From NCBI GenBank assembly GCA_017480795.1, contig JAFURY010000015.1, positions 1 to 36,423 of the forward strand: a DNA stretch of 36,423 bases. The letters are read 5' to 3'. This DNA comes from Succinivibrionaceae bacterium (lineage in GTDB: Bacteria > Pseudomonadota > Gammaproteobacteria > Enterobacterales > Succinivibrionaceae). The notes under the pieces are model-generated. The model was not told the origin of the DNA, did not search any database, and saw only the letters and a program-made list of their open reading frames with translations. Below are positions 18,942 through 25,823 of the stretch, piece after piece. A program made the position numbers and the translations under genes. Within the stretch, counting starts at the first letter, position 1, and each line of letters begins with the position of its first letter.

Positions 18942-20441
18942 TTAGTCGAACCAGTGACAAGCCTCGCGGGCGGCCACGATCAACTTGCTTGCCTTTTCCT
19001 GAGTCATGCCGTCGATATCCATCAGATCGTCCACGGCCATTTCGGCAAGTTCTTCCTTGGTATAGATTTCCCGGCCGGCGAAAGCGGCGGCCAGCGACTC
19101 GTCAACGCCGTCAAGAGTCATCAGATCCTTGGCCTTGCTGGCGTTCTTCTCGATAGCCGCCTTTGCGGCGTCCTGCAGAGCCTCGGCGAGTTCGTCGTCA
19201 AGGCCGTCGATCTGGGTAAGTTCGGACCTGCTCTGGTAGGCGATGGCGTCAAGCGACTCGTAGCCCTCCTCCACCAGCACGGTGGCGAACTCCTCGTCGA
19301 TGTTCAGCTCGTCCTGGAACATTCTGATTATTTCGTCGCTCTTTTCAGCCATTCGGGTCTCGTACTCGTCCACGTCGTAAACGTTGATGACCCAGCCGGT
19401 GAGACGGGATGCGAGTCTTACGTTCACGCCGTTCTTGCCGATGGCCTGAGACTTGTTCTCGGCCAGGAAGGCCAGATCGATGGAATGAGCCTCCTCGTTG
19501 ATGTAAACCTTCTCCGGCTTGGCGGGAGCCATGGAATGGACCACGAATTCGGCCGGATCCGGATCCCAGAGCACGAAGTCCACCTTTTCGTCTCCGCCCA
19601 GCTCGTCCATCACGGCCCTGACGCGGCTGCTGTGCATGCCCAGACAGGATCCAAGAGGATCGATTCTCTTGTCCCGGGAGTACACGGCAATCTTGGCTCT
19701 CACGCCGGGCTCTCTTACAAGAGCCTTGACGCCGATGACCCCGTCGTTGACCTCCGGCACCTCGAACCTCACCAGCTCAAGCAGGAAATCGTTGCAGGTG
19801 CGGCTTACGCTCAGCTGCGAGGTCTTGCTTTCGTTCATCGGAAGAAGGGCGGCGCGGACTCTCTGATTCATGGAGAAAACGTCGTTCTTCAGCCAGTTCT
19901 CCCTGGTCATGACGGCCTCGGCGTTGTTGCCGCTCTGTCTGGAGCCCAGATCCAGAACGATGGAATCGCGGTTTCTCTTCTTGACGGTGCCGGTGACGAT
20001 CTTGCCCACCATGTTCTTGTAGGATTCCACGACTCGTTCTCTTTCGGCGTCTCGGATCTTCTGAACAATCACGTTCTTGGCGGTCTGGGCCGCGATGCGG
20101 TCGAAACCGGAGCGGCGGCTCTTGGCCTCCTCCACGTCGATTTCATCCTCCACGCTGTCGCCGATATTGATGGAAGGATCGTCAATTCTGGCGGCAGACA
20201 GGGTGATCTGTGTCATCGGCTTGGTAAGTTCATCATCGGCAACCACCTCCCAGGATCTGAAAACCTGATATTCGCAGGTCTTGGGATTTATGGAAACTCT
20301 GACGTTGATGTCGCTCTTGTCAAGGCAGTTTTTGACGGCCACCGCAATGGCGTACTCCAGCACCTCGAAAACCTTCTGCTCTGACAAACCCTTTTCGTTT
20401 GAAACGGATTCGACGACATCCTTTATCTGCTTGCTATCCAT
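18942..20441 (-). CDS. nusA: Transcription termination/antitermination factor NusA
   Basis: NusA binds RNA polymerase and nascent RNA and governs pausing, termination and antitermination. I set the start at ATG 20441 (MDSKQIKDVVESVSNEKGLS), preceded by AAGGAGAAGG, since the seven residues upstream are not conserved. The 499-residue protein has the N-terminal domain, an S1 domain (near 135-200), KH domains (REPGVRAKIAVYSRDKRIDP, then AIGKNGVNVRLASRLTGW) and two acidic C-terminal repeats (about 365-495, EEFATVLVEEGYESLDAIAY, DDLMDIDGMTQEKASKLI). The two C-terminal repeats are typical of gammaproteobacterial NusA. The start overlaps the rimP stop by 8 bp. Confidence 0.97.
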   Translation of the reverse strand: MDSKQIKDVVESVSNEKGLSEQKVFEVLEYAIAVAVKNCLDKSDINVRVSINPKTCEYQVFRSWEVVADDELTKPMTQITLSAARIDDPSINIGDSVEDEIDVEEAKSRRSGFDRIAAQTAKNVIVQKIRDAERERVVESYKNMVGKIVTGTVKKRNRDSIVLDLGSRQSGNNAEAVMTRENWLKNDVFSMNQRVRAALLPMNESKTSQLSVSRTCNDFLLELVRFEVPEVNDGVIGVKALVREPGVRAKIAVYSRDKRIDPLGSCLGMHSSRVRAVMDELGGDEKVDFVLWDPDPAEFVVHSMAPAKPEKVYINEEAHSIDLAFLAENKSQAIGKNGVNVRLASRLTGWVINVYDVDEYETRMAEKSDEIIRMFQDELNIDEEFATVLVEEGYESLDAIAYQSRSELTQIDGLDDELAEALQDAAKAAIEKNASKAKDLMTLDGVDESLAAAFAGREIYTKEELAEMAVDDLMDIDGMTQEKASKLIVAAREACHWFD

Positions 20442-20916
20442 TAACCTTCTCCTTCTTGTCAAAATTCGGTACCAGTCGCGCTTTCTTAATGTTGGAAAAG
20501 AGAACTTCGAGCGTGTTTCCGTCCCTGACCGCGAACTTCAAAACAGCGCCTTCAGCCGACTCAAGGGTTCCCTTGAATCTGCGATATTTGTCCACCGGCA
20601 TATTCAGCTCGACGCTGATCTGGGAGCCGGCATACCGGAGCATCTGCTCCCGAGTGAACAGAATTCGGTCCATTCCCGGAGAGGACACCTCCAGATCATA
20701 GGCGTAGGAAATGACATCCTCCACGTCAAGGACGCTTCCGATCTGTCTGCTGACATCCGAACAGTCGTCGATGGACACCCCGTTCTGGCTGTCGATGTAC
20801 ACCGTCAAGGTTGAATGTCTGCCGAAATGGCGAAACTCCAGGCCCCACAGTTCGAAGCCCAATGCCTCGATGACCGGCTTCAGAATTTCGTTCAGCCGCT
20901 CGTTAATGCTTGCCAA
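20434..20916 (-). CDS. rimP: Ribosome maturation factor RimP
   Basis: RimP helps 30S assembly before the S5/S12 steps. The conserved part starts near NEILKPVIEALGFELWGLEF and includes TLTVYIDSQNGVSIDDCSDV, LEVSSPGMDR and the C-terminal SH3-like KKARLVPNF. I choose the TTG at 20916 (160 residues) because AGAGG lies 6 nt upstream and the length fits the family (about 150). No ATG fits: the open frame continues 73 codons upstream to an ATG at 21135, but that region carries a terminator and is not conserved. It is the first gene of rimP-nusA-infB and overlaps nusA. Confidence 0.9.
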   Translation of the reverse strand: MASINERLNEILKPVIEALGFELWGLEFRHFGRHSTLTVYIDSQNGVSIDDCSDVSRQIGSVLDVEDVISYAYDLEVSSPGMDRILFTREQMLRYAGSQISVELNMPVDKYRRFKGTLESAEGAVLKFAVRDGNTLEVLFSNIKKARLVPNFDKKEKVNG

Positions 20917-20936
20917 CAAAAACCTCTGTCTAACTT

Positions 20937-20976
20937 TTGTGCAAATAAAAAAGCCGACGACTTCAAATCGCGGCCT
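20937..20976 (-). terminator. Intrinsic terminator in the rimP-nusA leader
   Basis: On the minus strand GCCGCGA pairs with TCG-T-CGGC (one bulged T) and is followed by TTTTTTATTTG. It begins about 180 nt downstream of the promoter at 21158-21186 and ends about 20 nt before the rimP start. In this place it looks like a leader attenuator. Confidence 0.75.
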
Positions 20977-21157
20977 GTATAACCAATATCGATTTGGACA
21001 AGGCGAAAACCACCTCCGATCTCCGCCCGCTGACTCCGCCAACGTTTTGAAAACGCATTGCGCAAACCAGCTCTGATGATTCTCGGCGCCGCATGGCGCT
21101 CTTAGCCCGAGCAGATCCGCTCTGCCCGCCATCATCCGCTTAAAAATTCATGCCGTA

Positions 21158-21186
21158 ATTATATATGGCTATTTGAGCGATGACAA
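21158..21186 (-). promoter_or_regulatory. Strong sigma-70 promoter of the rimP-nusA-infB operon
   Basis: On the minus strand TTGTCA (21186-21181) and TATAAT (21163-21158) are 17 bp apart, missing consensus by one base. Transcription would start near 21151, giving a leader of about 235 nt before the rimP start with a terminator hairpin near its end. Confidence 0.8.
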
Positions 21187-21463
21187 CAAAAAAACCGCTC
21201 GCTTGAACAGCGATAGAAACGCCGGAAGGGGCGAGAGTCTGGAAGAAAAACATGGGATTCTGAAGAGATTTCGCATCGAAGCGAACCGGGCGGGACTCAA
21301 CAAATCATTATGGCAAAGACTCGGATCAGCCCTGCCGCCTCTTGCCGGGATGCGGGAACGACGGAATCAAACCAGCAAAATGAAAACTCGCGAATCGCTA
21401 AAGCACAACAAATTAAAGAAGGATCGAAAAGATGATGGATATAAATGGGAAGTTAAAAAGATA
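21187..21463. other. Spacer between tRNA-Leu(GAG) and the rimP promoter
   Basis: I see no gene in these 277 bp. On the minus strand a T-run follows tRNA-Leu(GAG) directly, and GAGCGG followed by seven T residues lies near 21190-21200, possibly ending the tRNA transcript. In E. coli this interval holds metY and other genes; no tRNA-fMet is present here. Confidence 0.5.
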
Positions 21464-21549
21464 TGGTGCCTGATGAGGGACTCGAACCCTCACACCCGAT
21501 GGGCACAACCACCTCAAGGTTGCGTGTCTACCAATTCCACCAACCAGGC
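21464..21549 (-). tRNA. leuU: tRNA-Leu (anticodon GAG)
   Basis: The 86-nt minus-strand sequence folds as a class II tRNA with a long variable arm. It has a 7-bp acceptor GCCTGGT/ATCAGGC with one G-U pair, the D arm GAATTGGTAGACACG, anticodon stem CAACC/GGTTG with loop TTGAGGT, T-arm GGTTCGAGTCCC and an encoded CCA end. It reads CUC/CUU leucine codons. E. coli has leuU (GAG) at the same place between secG and rimP. Confidence 0.96.
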
Positions 21550-21576
21550 ACAGGAGAGATTGCTTTGAGATTGAGT

Positions 21577-21661
21577 TGGTGCCTGGCCAGGGACTCGAAC
21601 CCTGACGCCTTACGGTACAGCGACCTGAACACTGCGTGTCTACCAATTTCACCAGCCAGGC
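21577..21661 (-). tRNA. tRNA-Leu (anticodon CAG)
   Basis: The 85-nt class II tRNA has acceptor GCCTGGC/GCCAGGC, the same D arm as its neighbour, anticodon stem CAGTG/CGCTG with loop TTCAGGT, a long variable arm, T-arm GGTTCGAGTCCC and an encoded CCA. It reads CUG codons, the main leucine codon in GC-rich genes. It precedes tRNA-Leu(GAG) by 27 nt in the transcription direction. The shared arms suggest a local duplication of the GAG gene or recruitment of another leucine tRNA. Confidence 0.96.
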
Positions 21662-22416
21662 GAACTCTCTCAAACACGCTGACTATTCTACTGATATTTT
21701 ATTTCTTTGCAAGCGCTTATTTGAACTTTTTTGCAGATCACAATTTGTAAGCGCAAATATCAGCCACCTTGACTGATACAAGATTATTTTTTGAGCCAGA
21801 TCAAATTTTAACTCACATTTGAATACCTTCCGAGCAGGATATCATGATGCGGAGCGAACATTTCGAACTGAAGGTTCGGCAGCCGCCGCGCAGGGCATAA
21901 ATCCGCAGGCGCTCGCGGCAGAAAGTTTCAAGCATTCCCTGCGACTGCCTGAAACGCGGGACCGGCGCTGAAATCCGCTCATGGCAGGCAATCTGCAACA
22001 AAACAAGGGCAAGGGCAAGGTGATGAACCGCAATATCAGCCAAAGCAGAACGGATAACCAATTTCCTGACGATCGGCGCAGAAGGCGCATGAACACGCCA
22101 GCTGCTTTCCGAGATGCCTTGGGCGATTAGACCTAAACTTATTCCCCCTGATACTGAGCAATCTCCGGAATAACCGTCAGATTGCACGAGATCCGGGTAT
22201 AAAGGAGCAGAGGAGTGTGCTCTTGCAGGTAAACCCGAAGAGTTCCTAACATAATTCAGCGTCAGTGGCAATGAGCAAGGCGGGCACCATGCGACGCTTC
22301 CGATCGTCGCAAATTCTCCTTCAGTCAGTTTCTTCATGCCCAAGATATGATGTGCTGGGAATATGCGAAAGGAGGTACAAAACGGAATCCATAAATCCAA
22401 AGCCGCAACAAAAAAT
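21662..22416. other. Gene-poor region between secG and the tRNA-Leu pair
   Basis: No gene is convincing in these 755 bp. Minus-strand open frames exist (one of 204 codons at 21813-22427) but show no coherent protein family. A frame beginning MKKLTEGEFATIGSV near 22340 vaguely resembles a FeoA start, then loses similarity, so a decayed gene is possible. Near the tRNA end are a likely promoter at 21685-21712, an inverted repeat TATCAG-N9-CTGATA (21758-21778), and an FNR-like TTGAGCCAGATCAA (21791-21804). Confidence 0.5.
21685..21712 (-). promoter_or_regulatory. Promoter of the tRNA-Leu pair
   Basis: On the minus strand TTGCAA (21712-21707) and TAGAAT (21690-21685) are 16 bp apart, with four and five consensus matches. 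Transcription would start about 15 nt before the 5' end of tRNA-Leu(CAG). Confidence 0.6.
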
Positions 22417-22438
22417 CCCGGCTTCAAGCCGGGAAAAA
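22411..22438 (-). terminator. Intrinsic terminator after secG
   Basis: CCCGGC (22417-22422) and GCCGGG (22428-22433) form a stem that the flanking TT/AA can extend, with T runs on both strands. It lies about 55 nt after the secG stop codon and could work in both directions. Confidence 0.85.
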
Positions 22439-22488
22439 TTCAGCAATAACAAACTTTTGAACTATGACAACACAAAACCCAACAGTAC

Positions 22489-23415
22489 TTATTCGACTTT
22501 AGGAGCAACAGCGTCCGCCTGAGTTGTTGCGGCCTCAGCCTGCTCTTTGACTTCGGCCGGTTTGGATTCAATCTGTTCTTTCAGCGCAGCTGCATGCTCC
22601 TTGACTTCAGCCTGCTTGGCTTCCACCTGCTCCTTCAGCGCGACAGCCTGCTCCTTGGCTTCGGTCTGCTTGGCTTCAACCTGCTCCTTCAGGACTGCAG
22701 CATGCTCCTTGACTTCAGCCTGCTTGGCTTCCGCCTGCTCCTTCAGTGCGACAGCCTGCTCCTTGGCTTCGGTCTGCTTGGCTTCCACCTGCTCTTTCAG
22801 CGCGGCAGCCTGCTCCTTGGCTTCGGTCTGCTTGGCTTCAACCTGCTCCTTCAGGGCTGCAGCCTGCTCCTTGGCTTCTGCCTGCTTGGCTTCCACCTGC
22901 TCTTTCAGCGCGGCAGCCTGCTCACTGGCCTTTGCCTGCTCGGAGGCGATCTTATCCTTCAAAGCCTCGCCCTGAGCCGCCAACTCTGATGAAACCGACT
23001 TGTCAGCTCCTGCGGTCACCGCCTTCTCGGAGCCTGCCGACTTGTCAATTGCGGTTACGCCAACACTGGCGTTTTCGCTTGGCAGATCAGGGATCTCGTC
23101 CTCAACCTTGACTTCCTTCTTCTGTTCGACAGCGGACTTGTCGGCAACGCTCTGAAGATTGTCAAAATCGGAAGTGCCGTGATCCTGATGCGCGTACAGA
23201 GCCGTGATACCCAGACTGATCAGAAAGAACAGCGTTGCCAGCACCGCGGTGGAATGAGTCAGAAAGTTGCCGCTACCCACCGATCCGAACACGGTGTTTG
23301 ACGCTCCGGCGCCGAAGGAAGCTCCCATGCTGGCTCCCTTGCCGTGCTGAAGAAGAATCAGTCCTATCAGAAGAATCGAAACGATCAGATAGAGGCTCAA
23401 CAATACGCTATACAT
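22489..23415 (-). CDS. secG: SecG preprotein translocase subunit with long repetitive C-terminal tail
   Basis: SecG is the small accessory subunit of the SecYEG protein channel. Residues 1-75 are a normal SecG: a first membrane helix (about 4-22, YLIVSILLIGLILLQ), the conserved GKGASMGASFGAGASNTVFG loop, and a second helix (about 54-74). E. coli SecG ends near 110 residues, but this one runs to 308. The tail is rich in Ala, Lys, Glu and Gln and contains about seven copies of an 18-residue unit like AEAKEQAAALKEQVEAKQ at about 155-290. Eighteen residues equal five helical turns, so a long straight helix with repeating faces is likely. With standard SecG topology the tail would be periplasmic. 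The function of the tail is unknown. AGGAA lies upstream of ATG 23415. Confidence 0.9.
   Translation of the reverse strand: MYSVLLSLYLIVSILLIGLILLQHGKGASMGASFGAGASNTVFGSVGSGNFLTHSTAVLATLFFLISLGITALYAHQDHGTSDFDNLQSVADKSAVEQKKEVKVEDEIPDLPSENASVGVTAIDKSAGSEKAVTAGADKSVSSELAAQGEALKDKIASEQAKASEQAAALKEQVEAKQAEAKEQAAALKEQVEAKQTEAKEQAAALKEQVEAKQTEAKEQAVALKEQAEAKQAEVKEHAAVLKEQVEAKQTEAKEQAVALKEQVEAKQAEVKEHAAALKEQIESKPAEVKEQAEAATTQADAVAPKVE
22540..22945. repeat. 54-bp tandem repeats within secG
   Basis: About seven copies of a 54-bp unit encode the 18-residue repeats of the SecG tail. Copies alternate between two subtypes (EAKEQA and EVKEHA), which suggests duplication of pairs. Copy number should vary between strains. 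Confidence 0.85.
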
Positions 23416-23492
23416 TACAAATTCCTATTACTCAAACCGCCCGCCGCTCACGCTTTCGTCGGCAAGGACAACACAAACAATTAAACAGTATA

Positions 23493-23520
23493 ATATTACA
23501 ACTTTTCCTAAAATTGACAA
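23493..23520 (-). promoter_or_regulatory. Possible promoter for secG
   Basis: On the minus strand TTGTCA (23520-23515) lies 16 bp before TAATAT (23498-23493). The region is AT-rich and about 75 nt upstream of the secG start. Confidence 0.45.
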
Positions 23521-23543
23521 CAGTTTTGTGATCTCCTTCAACT

Positions 23544-23569
23544 GACTGCCCCGCAGAGGCGGGGCAGTC
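23544..23569. terminator. Strong hairpin without T-tract after glmM
   Basis: GACTGCCCCGC (23544-23554) and GCGGGGCAGTC (23559-23569) form a perfect 11-bp stem with an AGAG loop. No T run follows on either strand, so it is more likely a 3'-end stabiliser or a Rho-assisted end than a classic terminator. Confidence 0.6.
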
Positions 23570-23615
23570 GTACAGAAATCATGTAACCGTTGCGAACCGG
23601 CGGAAAAACTGCAGA

Positions 23616-24938
23616 TCAGATTAAATCAGCTATGCCCTGCGCCGTTTCCTTAACCAGCTTTTCGTCGGCGCCTTCCACCATCACCCGGATAAGCGGCTCT
23701 GTGCCAGACTTGCGCAGAAGAACGCGCCCCTGCTCCCCAAGTGCCGCTTCGGCATCCCGCACTGCATCCAGCACCTTCGGATCGTGCAGCGGATCCATGC
23801 CTTCCACGAATTTCTTGTTGATAAGCACCTGAGGGAACATGACTAGGTCGCGACGAGCTTCCGAAAGAGACTTGCCGGTGCGGCACAGAGCCTTGAGCAC
23901 CTGCAGCGCTGACACGATTCCGTCTCCGGTGGTGCTGTGATCAAGACTTATGATATGACCGGAATTCTCTCCGCCCAGTCTCCAGTCGTTCTGCTGCAGC
24001 AGTTCAAGCACATAGCGGTCGCCGACGGCTGAACGGGCGAACGGAATGTCAAGCCGTTTCAGGGCAAGCTCGAAGCCCAGATTCGACATTAGTGTGCCCA
24101 CCACACCTCCGTTCATCTTGCCCAGCTGTTTGAGCGAGGAGGCGATAATGTAAAGCACGCCGTCGCCGTCAATAAGCGTGCCGTCCGAATCAACCATCAT
24201 GAGTCGATCGCCGTCGCCGTCGAAGGCTATGCCCAAATCGGCCCTGGTCTCCACCACCTTGTCGATAAGACGCTCGGGATGAGTGGAGCCGACATGATCG
24301 TTGATATTGATGCCGTCAGGCTCGCAGCCCATGATGGTGACCGACGCGCCAAGCTCCGAGAACACGGCAGGAGCGATGTGATGGGTGGCGCCGTTGGCGC
24401 AGTCCAACACTATTCTGAAGCCGGAGAGATCCTTGTCGGAAGGGAAGGTGCTTTTGCAGAACTCGATGTATCGGCCAGGTGCGTCCTCGATCACCGAAGA
24501 ACGGCCAAGAAGAGAGGATTCGACGCAACTGAAATTCTGGTCCAGCATGTTTTCGATCTCGGCTTCAACCTCGTCGGGAAGTTTGGTTCCGAAGGCTGAA
24601 AAAAACTTTATGCCGTTGTCGTAAAACGGATTGTGGGAGGCGCTGATGACCACGCCGGCGTTGCATCTGAAGGCTCGGGTCAGATAGGCCACCGCGGGAG
24701 TCGGCATTACTCCGGCAATGATGGAATGAATGCCGGCGGCGGAGAATCCGGCCTCCAGAGCGGACTGAAGCATGAAGCCTGAAATACGGGTGTCCTGACC
24801 GATTAGAACTCTCTTGGATCCTTTTTTGGCCAGCACTCTTCCGGCGGCGTAGCCCAGACGAAGAACAAAATCCGGGGTTATAGGGTACGAGCCTACGGCT
24901 CCTCTGACTCCGTCAGTGCCAAAATATTTTCTTTCCAT
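23616..24938 (-). CDS. glmM: Phosphoglucosamine mutase
   Basis: GlmM interconverts glucosamine 6-phosphate and glucosamine 1-phosphate on the way to UDP-GlcNAc, the precursor for peptidoglycan and lipopolysaccharide. The 440-residue protein begins [13 protein letters not shown] as in the family. It has the phosphoserine loop [13 protein letters not shown] with catalytic S101, the metal loop [11 protein letters not shown], the sugar-binding GGENSGHI and the C-terminal phosphate loop [12 protein letters not shown]. Length agrees with E. coli GlmM (445). It starts 3 bp after folP ends, as part of the ftsH-folP-glmM operon. Confidence 0.97.
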   Translation of the reverse strand: MERKYFGTDGVRGAVGSYPITPDFVLRLGYAAGRVLAKKGSKRVLIGQDTRISGFMLQSALEAGFSAAGIHSIIAGVMPTPAVAYLTRAFRCNAGVVISASHNPFYDNGIKFFSAFGTKLPDEVEAEIENMLDQNFSCVESSLLGRSSVIEDAPGRYIEFCKSTFPSDKDLSGFRIVLDCANGATHHIAPAVFSELGASVTIMGCEPDGININDHVGSTHPERLIDKVVETRADLGIAFDGDGDRLMMVDSDGTLIDGDGVLYIIASSLKQLGKMNGGVVGTLMSNLGFELALKRLDIPFARSAVGDRYVLELLQQNDWRLGGENSGHIISLDHSTTGDGIVSALQVLKALCRTGKSLSEARRDLVMFPQVLINKKFVEGMDPLHDPKVLDAVRDAEAALGEQGRVLLRKSGTEPLIRVMVEGADEKLVKETAQGIADLI

Positions 24939-24941
24939 AGC

Positions 24942-25802
24942 CTACTTCTTAATCTTCTGTTTTGAAAACTTCATGGCGTACATGTAAACCTTGAGGGCCT
25001 CGGCCATTTCCTTGACGTCATGCACTCTCAAAATGTCTGCTCCGGCCCCCACCGCAAAAAGATTGGCCGCGATGGAGCCTGCAAGACGGGAGTCGGCGTT
25101 CACCTTGAGAAGATCGCCGATCATGGATTTGCGGGACAGCCCCACCAGTATCGGCAGACCAAAACTCTTGAAGCGGTCAAGCTGTCCAAGCAGACGGTAA
25201 TTCTGCTCCAGATTCTTGCCGAAGCCGAAACCGGGATCGATCATCAGATTATCGCGTCTGACTCCGGCGTTGAGACAGATGTGTATTCTTTCGTAAAGGA
25301 AGGTTGATATGTCGCCAATGAGATCGCTATAGCTGGCGTTCTGCTGCATGACCTGGGGATCCTCGCCAATCATGTGCTGAATGCACACCGGACAGCCGTA
25401 CTCGGCCACGGTTTCAATGGCGCCGTCGCGTCTGAGCGCCCTTACGTCGTTGATCATGCAGGCGCCGGCATCAAGAGCCGCCTTCATAACCTCCGGGTTC
25501 GAGGTGTCAACGCTGATCCAGATGTCCATGCTGGCGGCAATCGCTTCAACCACAGGCACCACCCGATCAAGCTCCTCCTGCGTAGTTACCGGACTGCTTT
25601 CCCGACGGGTCGACTCCCCTCCCACGTCAATTACCGCAGCCCCGGCCAGCATCATGTCCCTGGCATGCTCCAGGGCCGCATCGACGGTGACATACTTCCC
25701 GCCATCGGAAAACGAATCCGGAGTAACGTTGAGAATGCCCATGATTTTGGGCTGGGCAAGATCCAGGATCTTCCCTTTGTACTCCAACTTGTACGACTTC
25801 AT
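24942..25802 (-). CDS. folP: Dihydropteroate synthase
   Basis: FolP condenses p-aminobenzoate with 6-hydroxymethyl-dihydropterin diphosphate in folate synthesis and is the sulfonamide target. The 286-residue TIM-barrel protein shows both family signatures: IMGILNVTPDSFSDGGKY and VIDVGGESTRRESSPV. It also has SVDTSNPEVMKAALDAGA, DPGFGFGKN and LVGLSRKSMIG. Length is that of E. coli FolP (282). It lies 21 bp after ftsH and 3 bp before glmM. Confidence 0.97.
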   Translation of the reverse strand: MKSYKLEYKGKILDLAQPKIMGILNVTPDSFSDGGKYVTVDAALEHARDMMLAGAAVIDVGGESTRRESSPVTTQEELDRVVPVVEAIAASMDIWISVDTSNPEVMKAALDAGACMINDVRALRRDGAIETVAEYGCPVCIQHMIGEDPQVMQQNASYSDLIGDISTFLYERIHICLNAGVRRDNLMIDPGFGFGKNLEQNYRLLGQLDRFKSFGLPILVGLSRKSMIGDLLKVNADSRLAGSIAANLFAVGAGADILRVHDVKEMAEALKVYMYAMKFSKQKIKK

Positions 25803-25823
25803 ATAGCTCCCGTCAGAATGCGG

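Noticed and set aside
20917..21135. N-terminal 73-codon extension of RimP to ATG 21135
   Set aside because: RimP relatives start near the TTG at 20916, which has a good AGAGG site; the extension contains an intrinsic terminator.
21813..22427. 204-codon minus-strand frame between secG and the tRNA genes
   Set aside because: It lacks coherent domain content, overlaps a better terminator for secG and looks noncoding; only kept as a possible remnant.
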